Shown here in pieces: positions 57,491 to 64,000 of a stretch of 64,000 nucleotides of DNA (within the stretch, counting starts at the first letter, position 1; the number at the start of each line of letters is the position of its first letter). The stretch comes from Pseudomonas sp. Leaf48 (GTDB lineage: Bacteria; Pseudomonadota; Gammaproteobacteria; Pseudomonadales; Pseudomonadaceae). Below the pieces are notes generated by a model. That model was not told the origin of the DNA and searched no databases. It saw only the letters and a list, made by a program, of their open reading frames with translations. The DNA is taken from the NCBI RefSeq assembly GCF_001421885.1, contig NZ_LMLH01000001.1:187151-251150 (forward strand), written 5' to 3'. The translations under genes and the position numbers were made by a program.

Positions 57491-58093
57491 TTACCCGGCG
57501 GTAATCAACTGGACGGCTACGGCAAACATCATCACCGCCACCAGCAGGTCGAGAATTCGCCAGGTACTCGGTCGAGCCAGCCACGGAGCCAGCCACGCCG
57601 CGCCCAGCGCCAGGGTGAAAAACCACAGCAGCGAGGCACTGGCCGCGCCCACCACATAGGCGCCGGGTTCGGTTTGTTGGGCGCCGAGTGAGCCGATCAG
57701 TAAAACGGTGTCCAGGTAGACATGCGGGTTGAGCAGCGTTACCGCCAGGGCGCTGAGCATCACCGCCCGCAGCGAACGCACGGTCTGGTTTTCTCCTTGT
57801 TGCAGGCTCTGGCTGGAAAAAGCCCGGCGCAGCGCCTGGCTGCCGTACCACAATAGAAACGCCGCGCCGCCCCAGCGAGCTATGGCCAACAGCGTCGGAT
57901 TTTGTGCCAGCACCGTCGCCAGGCCGAATACCCCGGCGGCCACCAGCAATGCATCGCAGGCCACGCAAAGCGCGGCCACCGGCAGGTGATGTTCACGCCG
58001 CAGGCTTTGCGCCAGAACAAACGCATTCTGGGTACCGATTGCCATGATCAGTCCGAAGGCCACCAACAGGCCGTTCACGTAGCTTTGCCACAT
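57491..58093 (-). CDS. argO: LysE/ArgO family amino-acid exporter
   Basis: The 200-residue exporter has six membrane spans with the LysE-family opening GLLVAFGLIMAIGTQNAFVL and the loop TLLNPHVYLDT. It most likely expels arginine or lysine. The ATG at 58093 follows the ACT-domain gene stop by 5 nt. The divergently read argP regulator nearby is the known activator of argO in E. coli, which supports this assignment. Confidence 0.9.
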   Translation of the reverse strand: MWQSYVNGLLVAFGLIMAIGTQNAFVLAQSLRREHHLPVAALCVACDALLVAAGVFGLATVLAQNPTLLAIARWGGAAFLLWYGSQALRRAFSSQSLQQGENQTVRSLRAVMLSALAVTLLNPHVYLDTVLLIGSLGAQQTEPGAYVVGAASASLLWFFTLALGAAWLAPWLARPSTWRILDLLVAVMMFAVAVQLITAG

Positions 58094-58098
58094 ATCGT

Positions 58099-58500
58099 TT
58101 ACTCCGCGTTGGCCGCCAGGTTCCGCAACACCTGAAGGGCACGGTCGGCGTCGGCCTGGCCGACGAACAAATGGTCGTGGTAATAGCCGGCGATCACGTT
58201 GCAGCTGATGCCGGCGTTGCCCAGTGCGCTGGCAAACGCGGCAGTCAGGCCGACGGCTTCCAGGGCCGAGTGCACGTTCAGGGTGATCCACGCAGCCACG
58301 TAGTCGAAGCTGAATCCGGCTTGTTCGGCGCGGGAACGTTCGAGAATCACGGTCAGACCTTCCTGCTCGCGAAAGCTGCCGACAATCTCCAGACCTGCCG
58401 GCAAATGGCCGTCGCGCAGGGTGCAGAACACATATTCGCCAGCGTTGAGTTGCGGGCTCATGCTGCGCAGCAGCGTTGCCAGTGAAGTTTCGCCAGCCAT
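58099..58500 (-). CDS. ACT domain-containing protein
   Basis: The 133-residue protein has two ACT-like halves: GEYVFCTLRDGHLPAGLEIVGSFREQEGLTVIL and AAWITLNVHSALEAVGLTAAFASALGNAGISCNVIAGYYHDHLFVG. ACT modules bind amino acids and regulate enzymes or transport. It is the first gene of a unit with argO (5-nt gap) and is divergent from argP. AAGGA precedes the ATG at 58500. A role as an amino-acid sensor for export is inferred from context. Confidence 0.86.
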   Translation of the reverse strand: MAGETSLATLLRSMSPQLNAGEYVFCTLRDGHLPAGLEIVGSFREQEGLTVILERSRAEQAGFSFDYVAAWITLNVHSALEAVGLTAAFASALGNAGISCNVIAGYYHDHLFVGQADADRALQVLRNLAANAE

Positions 58501-58595
58501 GGGGTAATCCTTGTTCAGAAGTTCATGCTGGTCATTCTCCGTTGGAAGCCTGTATAAGAAAAACAAATCATGCTGATCGCTCATTAGGAAAACTG

Positions 58596-59495
58596 ATGTT
58601 CGACTACAAATTGCTTTCCGCCCTGGCCGCAGTGGTCGAGCAGGCCGGTTTTGAACGGGCCGCGCAGGTGCTGGGTCTGTCGCAATCGGCGATTTCCCAG
58701 CGCATCAAGTTGCTCGAAGCCCGGGTCGGGCAACCTGTGCTGGTGCGGGCTACTCCGCCCACGCCGACGGAAATCGGCCGGCGCCTGCTCAACCATGTGC
58801 AACAGGTGCGCTTGCTTGAACGCGATCTGCAAAGCCTGGTACCGGCACTGGATGAAGAAGGCTTGCCGGAGCGCCTGCGGATTGCCTTGAATGCCGACAG
58901 CCTGGCCACCTGGTGGGCGCAGGCGGTGGGGGAGTTCTGCGCGCAACAACACTTGTTGATGGATCTGGTGGTTGAAGACCAGACCGTCGGCCTCAAACGT
59001 ATGCGTGCCGGAGAAGTGGCGGCTTGCCTCTGTGCCAGCGAGCGCCCGGTGTCCGGGGCGCGCAGTGTATTGCTGGGGGCCATGCGTTATCGTGCGCTGG
59101 CCAGCCCGGCCTTCATTGCCCGGCACTTTCCCGAGGGCGTTCGCGCTGATCAGCTGGCTCGAACCCCGGCGCTGGTATTTGGCCCGGACGATTTCCTGCA
59201 GCATCGCTATCTCGCATCCCTGGGGGTCAACGGTGGATTCGAACACCATCTCTGCCCATCGTCTGAAGGCTTTATCCGCCTCACCGAAGCGGGACTCGGC
59301 TGGGGGCTAGTCCCGGAGCTTCAGGTGCGCGAGCAACTGGAGCGCGGGGTATTGCGCGAACTGTTGCCAGATAAACCGATCGATGTGCCTTTGTACTGGC
59401 ATCATTGGCGCAATGGCGGTGAGTTACTGGGTTTGCTGACCGATCAATTGGTGCTCGCGTCGAAGCAATGGCTGGTGCCCTGGGTGCAGCCTTGA
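58596..59495 (+). CDS. argP: LysR-family regulator ArgP (IciA)
   Basis: The 299-residue LysR-type regulator has the N-terminal helix-turn-helix (FDYKLLSALAAVVEQAGFERAAQVLGLSQSAISQRIKLLE) and a periplasmic-binding-like effector domain. ArgP senses lysine and arginine and activates the exporter argO. The ATG at 58596 follows TTAGGAA. It is divergent from the ACT-argO unit by 95 nt, the usual LysR-target layout, so the shared interval probably holds its operator. Confidence 0.9.
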   Translation: MFDYKLLSALAAVVEQAGFERAAQVLGLSQSAISQRIKLLEARVGQPVLVRATPPTPTEIGRRLLNHVQQVRLLERDLQSLVPALDEEGLPERLRIALNADSLATWWAQAVGEFCAQQHLLMDLVVEDQTVGLKRMRAGEVAACLCASERPVSGARSVLLGAMRYRALASPAFIARHFPEGVRADQLARTPALVFGPDDFLQHRYLASLGVNGGFEHHLCPSSEGFIRLTEAGLGWGLVPELQVREQLERGVLRELLPDKPIDVPLYWHHWRNGGELLGLLTDQLVLASKQWLVPWVQP

Positions 59496-59564
59496 GCGTC
59501 AAGCTGCGAGCGGCAAGTAAAGCGCGTGTGCACTGTTTTAACTTGCGGCTTGCAGCTTGACGCT
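59495..59564. repeat. inverted repeat of a second REP family
   Basis: Two 24-nt arms at 59495-59518 and 59541-59564 are complementary with only two mismatches, built on AAGCTGCAAGC/GCTTGCAGCTT. It lies between argP and the epimerase gene, and the first arm overlaps the argP stop codon. Confidence 0.75.
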
Positions 59565-59590
59565 TGCAACTGCATTTCTAGGAGCAATAA

Positions 59591-60583
59591 ATGAAGATTC
59601 TGGTTACCGGCGCAAGCGGCTTCATTGGCGGACGCTTTGCGCGTTTCGCCCTGGAGCAGGGCCTGGACGTACGGGTCAACGGTCGCCGGGCCGAGAGTGT
59701 GGAGCATCTGGTACGTCGTGGTGCCGAGTTCATCCAGGGCGACCTGAGCGACCCGGAACTGGCACGCGAGCTGTGCTCGGACGTCGAGTCCGTGGTGCAT
59801 TGCGCCGGAGCGGTGGGGTTGTGGGGACGGTATCAGGACTTCCATCAAGGCAACGTCCAGGTCACCGAGAACGTTGTCGAGGCCTGCCTGAAACAACGGG
59901 TTCGACGGTTGGTGCACCTGTCATCGCCGTCGATCTATTTCGATGGCCGCGATCATCTGGGCCTGACGGAAGAACAAGTACCCAAGCGCTTCAAGCATCA
60001 TTACGCCGCTACCAAGTACCTGGCCGAGCAAAAGGTCTTCGGTGCCCAGGAGTTCGGTCTCGAAACCCTGGCCCTGCGCCCGCGTTTCGTTACCGGTGCT
60101 GGCGATATGAGTATCTTCCCGCGTTTGCTGAAGATGCAGCGCAAAGGGCGCCTTGCGATCGTCGGCAATGGCCTGAACAAGGTTGATTTCACCAGCGTGC
60201 AAAACCTCAACGAAGCCCTGCTCAGTAGCTTGCTGGCCAGCGGCTCTGCCTTGGGCAAGGCTTACAATATCAGTAACGGCACGCCGGTTCCCCTGTGGGA
60301 CGTGGTCAATTACGTCATGCGCGCAATGGAAGTCCCACAGGTTACCCGCTACCGTTCCTATGGCTTGGCCTACTCCGTTGCGGCGCTTAACGAAGGCGTC
60401 TGCAAGCTATGGCCGGGGCGTCCCGAGCCGACCTTGTCGCGCCTGGGCATGCAGGTCATGAACAAAAACTTCACCCTGGACATCAGTCGCGCCCGGCATT
60501 ATCTGGATTACGATCCCAAGGTCAGTCTGTGGACGGCGCTCGATGAGTTCTGTGGCTGGTGGAAGGCTCAGGACATTCGCTGA
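59591..60583 (+). CDS. NAD(P)-dependent epimerase/dehydratase (extended SDR)
   Basis: The 330-residue extended SDR has the Rossmann motif VTGASGFIGGRF at residues 5-16 and the Tyr-x3-Lys catalytic pair in YAATKYLAEQK, with LALRPRFVTGAGD and VDFTSVQNLNEAL blocks like the 3-beta-HSD family. AGGAG lies 8 nt before the ATG. The substrate is not evident; the homologue PA4361 is likewise uncharacterised. It stands alone on its strand, with the coiled-coil gene 117 nt downstream. Confidence 0.88.
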   Translation: MKILVTGASGFIGGRFARFALEQGLDVRVNGRRAESVEHLVRRGAEFIQGDLSDPELARELCSDVESVVHCAGAVGLWGRYQDFHQGNVQVTENVVEACLKQRVRRLVHLSSPSIYFDGRDHLGLTEEQVPKRFKHHYAATKYLAEQKVFGAQEFGLETLALRPRFVTGAGDMSIFPRLLKMQRKGRLAIVGNGLNKVDFTSVQNLNEALLSSLLASGSALGKAYNISNGTPVPLWDVVNYVMRAMEVPQVTRYRSYGLAYSVAALNEGVCKLWPGRPEPTLSRLGMQVMNKNFTLDISRARHYLDYDPKVSLWTALDEFCGWWKAQDIR

Positions 60584-60700
60584 TACTCAAGTCACGGTCG
60601 CTTTCTGAACCGATGGCCGGCGTTCAGGGTCAATCTGTGCGGCTGTGGGGTTTATACTGCGGCGCATCAAGCCATCACGTGTTTCACAAAGGTTGATTGA

Positions 60701-61576
60701 ATGTCCATGCGTAACGATGCCCACGACGACTTTGACGATGTACCGAGCTTGCGTGCAGACGTTCTCGACGACGATGAGTTTGTGCCCACTGTGCGCAAGG
60801 TCGTGCATGCGCGCACGGCCCCGGTGGTCAAGGTCAAGGCGGCGAGCACCGGCCCGCTCTGGGCGCTGGTTGGCGCCTTGTTCATTGCTTTTGCCGTTCT
60901 TGCCTGGTGGAGCTTTCAGCAGATCTCACTGATGGAGCAGCAACTGGTGGCGACCCAGGAAAGCTTCGCGCGAATCAGTGAGGAAGCGGCAGGGCGCTTG
61001 CAGGATATTTCCGGCAAGGTGGTCGCCAGCCAGACCAGTGTCAGCAGCGACAGCGAAGCCCTGAAGCTGCAAATCAGACAGCTGGAAAGCAAACTCCAGG
61101 ATCAGAATGCGCAGCAACTGGGCGTTGCCGGCCAGGCGTCGGAGCTGGACAAGCGTCTGGCACAGATGAGCGCGCAAACCACCGATCTCGATAAGCGCCT
61201 GGCACAGATCAGCGCCCAGAACACCGAGCAGCAGAGTGCCAACGGTCAGTTGCAGGCGCAAGTCAAAGCATTGAGTGGCGACCTGGCGGCACTCAAAAGC
61301 GCCTCTGCCGACAGCGAGAAGCTCGACGCGCAGATGAAAAGCCTGGGGGCCGATATCGTCGCACTGAAGAAACAGGGCAATCCGAGCGCTGCCATCGAGC
61401 GTCTCGAACAAGAAATCATTGTACTCAAAAGCGTACAGGACAATCGTCCAGCCCCGGCTCAGGGCGCGACCAATACCGCCGAATTCGATGCCTTCCGCGG
61501 CCAGGTAACCCGCAACATCAACACCCTTCAGGCGCAGATTCAGAATCTTCAGCAGCAACTGCGCGCCCGGCAGTAA
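60701..61576 (+). CDS. single-span membrane protein with long periplasmic coiled coil
   Basis: This 291-residue protein has an acidic cytoplasmic N-terminus (about 1-45), one membrane span (about 50-72; LWALVGALFIAFAVLAWW) and a long Gln/Ala/Ser-rich helical region (about 75-285). That region contains two imperfect repeats, ELDKRLAQMSAQ and DLDKRLAQISAQ, about 13 residues apart. Similar proteins occur at the same site in other pseudomonads with unknown function. AAGG precedes the ATG. It resembles envelope scaffolding proteins, but no specific role is supported. Confidence 0.82.
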   Translation: MSMRNDAHDDFDDVPSLRADVLDDDEFVPTVRKVVHARTAPVVKVKAASTGPLWALVGALFIAFAVLAWWSFQQISLMEQQLVATQESFARISEEAAGRLQDISGKVVASQTSVSSDSEALKLQIRQLESKLQDQNAQQLGVAGQASELDKRLAQMSAQTTDLDKRLAQISAQNTEQQSANGQLQAQVKALSGDLAALKSASADSEKLDAQMKSLGADIVALKKQGNPSAAIERLEQEIIVLKSVQDNRPAPAQGATNTAEFDAFRGQVTRNINTLQAQIQNLQQQLRARQ

Positions 61577-61690
61577 GTAGTCAGGTCTTTCCGGATGCGC
61601 CGGGAATGATTGGCTGACAACACTCAATACCCATACATGCCCCATTGCCGTCTACGCTCTTGTAACACCAATGAGAACGAGGGATGGGCA

Positions 61691-62539
61691 ATGGGGTTTG
61701 TGCATAAATTCGTCTTGCTGTGCGGCATGCTTTTAATGGGGCTGGGCCAGGCGCAGGCCGCCGCGACAGAGAAGGAAGACAGTCAGGCGGCCATCGCCTT
61801 GCTGGAAAAAGCCCTGGCCTACTATCACCAGAATGGCGACAAGGCCTTCGCGGCATTCAGCCGCCAGGGCGAGTTTGTCGACAAGGATCGTTATGTCTTC
61901 GTGGTTGACACCAAGGGCGTGATGCTCGCCAGCGGCGGACCTTCTGCAGCACTGATAGGCCGGGACGTGTCGGAAACCCTGCCCCCGGACTTGCAGAAAA
62001 CCTTCAAGGACGCCCTGAAAGTGCCGGAGGGCAATGGTATCCAGCAGGGGGAATATCGCTGGCAGAACTGGTCGGACGGCAAGGTCGAACGCAAGCGCGT
62101 CTACTACCAGCGCATTGGCCAGCGCATCCTGGCCGTCGGTTATTACCTGCCACGGGCGTCCGCGGAGCAAGCCATGGCGCTGCTCAACAAAGCGGCGATC
62201 GATCTGACCAAGGACGAGAAGGGCACCCTGACGGCGATCAACTCACTCAAGGGCGGCTACCTGCAGGATGATTTGTACGTGTTTGTCGTCGACCTCAATA
62301 CCCGGCGTTACGTCGCCCATGGCACTAACCTGCGGCTGATCAATACCGACTTCAGCAGCATCAAGGATCCAGAAGGCAATCCGGTGGGCGAGCCGATCCT
62401 GGCGCTGATGGCCAAACAGGACTATGGCGAATACGAGTACCGCTGGAAAAACCCGGTGACCACCAAGGTCGAGAACAAGCATGCATACCTGAAGAAGGTC
62501 GGGCATTTTCTGGTCGCAGTCGGGTATTACAGCCCTTGA
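61691..62539 (+). CDS. exported double-Cache domain protein
   Basis: The 282-residue protein starts with a Sec signal (VHKFVLLCGMLLMGLGQAQAA) and has two consecutive Cache-like domains, each ending in an almost identical motif: GQRILAVGYYLPRAS (near residue 150) and GHFLVAVGYYSP (C-terminus). Both also have a YVFVVD strand (DRYVFVVDTKG and DDLYVFVVDLN). There is no membrane anchor or signalling output domain after them, so it would be a free periplasmic binding protein. The ATG at 61691 is chosen because the signal peptide starts there. Ligand and partner are unknown. Confidence 0.83.
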   Translation: MGFVHKFVLLCGMLLMGLGQAQAAATEKEDSQAAIALLEKALAYYHQNGDKAFAAFSRQGEFVDKDRYVFVVDTKGVMLASGGPSAALIGRDVSETLPPDLQKTFKDALKVPEGNGIQQGEYRWQNWSDGKVERKRVYYQRIGQRILAVGYYLPRASAEQAMALLNKAAIDLTKDEKGTLTAINSLKGGYLQDDLYVFVVDLNTRRYVAHGTNLRLINTDFSSIKDPEGNPVGEPILALMAKQDYGEYEYRWKNPVTTKVENKHAYLKKVGHFLVAVGYYSP

Positions 62540-62562
62540 TAGTTTGCTGTTTGTCATGACGC

Positions 62563-62628
62563 ATCCGCGAGCAAGCCCGCTCCCACAAGGACTGCGAAAA
62601 TCCTGTGGGAGCGGGCTTGCCCGCGAAT
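62563..62628. repeat. REPIN
   Basis: GCGAGCAAGCCCGCTCCCAC and GTGGGAGCGGGCTTGCCCGC face each other around 18 nt, between the Cache gene and the convergent MFS gene. Confidence 0.88.
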
Positions 62629-62646
62629 AAAGGCGACTCGCTTTAC

Positions 62647-64000
62647 CTATCGAGCCTTGTCCTCACGCCCGCGCAACAACATGTTCGGCATGGCAATCGC
62701 CGCCGCCAGCCCCAGCAACGACACCGCTGCACTGACCGTCAGCAAATGCCGGAATGTCAGCAACAGCTCGGCGCGCAAGGCGTTCTGGGCGTCTCCCGGT
62801 GCAGCGTTCAAACCGTCCAGCAAGACGTTCCCCGAATGCCCTTCGGCGATCAGCGCGGAGCCAGCCAGGTGGGCGAAGCTCGAGTCCTGCAGCAACGCCA
62901 GCAGCAGTGCCGACATCAGCGCCACACCCACCGCGCCGCCCAGCGAGCGGAACAGATTGGTGGTGCTGGTGGCGACGCCGATATCCCGTTGCTCCACAGA
63001 GTTCTGCGTGCCCACCAGAGAAGTCGGGAACTGCATGCCGCCGGCGATCCCGCTGAGCAACATGAACAGGCTGCTCAATACCAACGCCTGTGGCGGGGTG
63101 AACGCCATGCCCAGGATCGAAATCGGCATCAGCACTGCACCGGTGAGTATCATGGGTTTGTAACGACCGGTCACCGAGGTGCGGCGGCCGGCGAAATAAG
63201 CGCCTATCGGCAATCCGATGGCCAATGGCAGAAGGTGCAGGGCGGCGCTGTCGGCCCCGGCGCCGGTCACGCTCTGGAAGCGCAACGGCATCAGCACGAT
63301 CAGGGAAATGGTCTGGAAGCTGGTGAAAAAAATCGTGCACCAGCACAGGATCGCATTGCGATTGGCAAACAGATGCATGGGCAACAACGGTTCCCGCGCC
63401 CGCCGTTCATGGGCGACGAACAGCGCCAGCACCAGCAGCGCACAGGCGAGCAGCGAGAGTACTTGGCTGCTGCGCCATGAATGACCCTGGCCAACCTGGG
63501 TGATCCCGAGCAACAACGCCGTCAGGCCTATGACCATCAGCAGGGTGCCGAGATAATCGATGATCGGTTTGCGCTGGGGAATGGGCAGCCCCACCAGTGT
63601 TCGGTTGGCTACCAGCCACGCACCCAGGCCCAGCGGCAGGTTGATCAGGAACACCCAGCGCCAGGACAGGTATTCGGTCATATAGCCGCCGAGCACCGGC
63701 CCCGCCACGCTGGCCACCGCGTACATGCTGCTGAAATAGCCCTGGTAACGACCGCGTTCCCGGGGCGGCACGATGTCGCCGATGATCGCCTGGCTCACCG
63801 AAATCATCCCGCCAGCACCGATGCCCTGGAAAATACGCGCCAGCACCAGTTGTTCCATGCTCTGGGCCATGCCGCAGAACACCGAAGCCAGGGTGAACAG
63901 AGCCATGCCGAACAACATCAGTTTGCGCCGGCCGTACAGGTCGCCCAGTTTTCCGTAGATCGGCACCGCCACGGTCATTGCCACCATATAACCGGAGATG
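62647..64000 (-). CDS. MFS drug exporter, DHA2 (14-span) family, 5' end outside window
   Basis: The visible 451 codons run to the window edge without a start; the frame continues past 63987 (ISGYMVAMTV), so the N-terminus is missing. Motif A GKLGDLYGRRKLM lies near the visible start, then LARIFQGIGAGGM, GPVLGGYMTE (motif C) and many further spans, giving the 14-span drug:H+ antiporter-2 layout. EmrB/QacA-type members export drugs or metabolites. It is convergent with the Cache gene, with a REPIN between. Confidence 0.9.
   Translation of the reverse strand, partial: ISGYMVAMTVAVPIYGKLGDLYGRRKLMLFGMALFTLASVFCGMAQSMEQLVLARIFQGIGAGGMISVSQAIIGDIVPPRERGRYQGYFSSMYAVASVAGPVLGGYMTEYLSWRWVFLINLPLGLGAWLVANRTLVGLPIPQRKPIIDYLGTLLMVIGLTALLLGITQVGQGHSWRSSQVLSLLACALLVLALFVAHERRAREPLLPMHLFANRNAILCWCTIFFTSFQTISLIVLMPLRFQSVTGAGADSAALHLLPLAIGLPIGAYFAGRRTSVTGRYKPMILTGAVLMPISILGMAFTPPQALVLSSLFMLLSGIAGGMQFPTSLVGTQNSVEQRDIGVATSTTNLFRSLGGAVGVALMSALLLALLQDSSFAHLAGSALIAEGHSGNVLLDGLNAAPGDAQNALRAELLLTFRHLLTVSAAVSLLGLAAAIAMPNMLLRGREDKAR

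Overview
The window is chromosomal DNA from a Pseudomonas of the fluorescens/putida type. The evidence is the high GC content, the full glpFKRD cluster, argF and argG with Pseudomonas-style ArgR boxes (TGTCGC-N8-AA in tandem at 21-nt steps), colRS-warA-inaA, mexVW, bifA, bfrB-bfd, and many REP/REPIN elements built on GTGGGAGCGGGCTTGC. Gene order, as far as I remember it, follows several P. aeruginosa blocks: PA3726-3723, PA3584-3581, PA3539-3537, PA3531-3525, PA3496-3489 and PA3482-3481, PA4386-4370 and PA4367-4360. Nearly everything is core genome. I see no prophage, IS element, CRISPR array, tRNA or rRNA.

Layout: 0-5.3 kb holds a gene tail, a candidate structured sRNA, a CaiB/BaiF CoA-transferase, yaeQ, recJ and an old yellow enzyme. 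5.3-10.5 kb is the glycerol regulon glpF-glpK-glpR-glpD on the minus strand. 10.8-17.8 kb has ybaK, a PhzF-type isomerase, argF with an overlapping orphan ABC ATPase, a small conserved protein, a molybdopterin oxidoreductase and the monothiol glutaredoxin grxD. 17.9-19.7 kb is an iron and peroxide block (bfrB, bfd, peroxiredoxin). 19.8-23.9 kb has rnt-pyrC, motY behind a FliA promoter, and argG behind three ArgR repeats. 24.0-26.0 kb is a more AT-rich patch with an unknown membrane protein and an orphan LuxR-type response regulator. 26.0-30.7 kb is a PA3496-family gene, nth and an rnfABDGE-like operon without rnfC. 30.8-39.1 kb has metG, apbC, an SDR, hugZ, fxsA and groESL.

39.2-43.9 kb is an envelope block: a PAP2 phosphatase, ColRS, the WarA methyltransferase, the InaA kinase-like protein and a small exported protein. 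44-48.2 kb is the MexVW-type RND pump. 48.7-54 kb is an iron-linked periplasmic/lipoprotein cluster: two imelysins, a di-haem DUF1111 protein and a DUF1513 protein, with a Fur-like palindrome in front. 54.1-64 kb has bifA, sodB, argO, an ACT protein, argP, an NAD-dependent epimerase, a coiled-coil membrane protein, a double-Cache periplasmic protein and a truncated MFS exporter.

The most unusual features are three. The Rnf-like complex lacks RnfC and both conserved RnfA cysteines, although its flavin motifs are intact. Two mirror-image arrays of a REP-derived 19-bp repeat flank metG/apbC and mexV. The imelysin/di-haem/DUF1513 cluster is iron-linked but has no assigned function.
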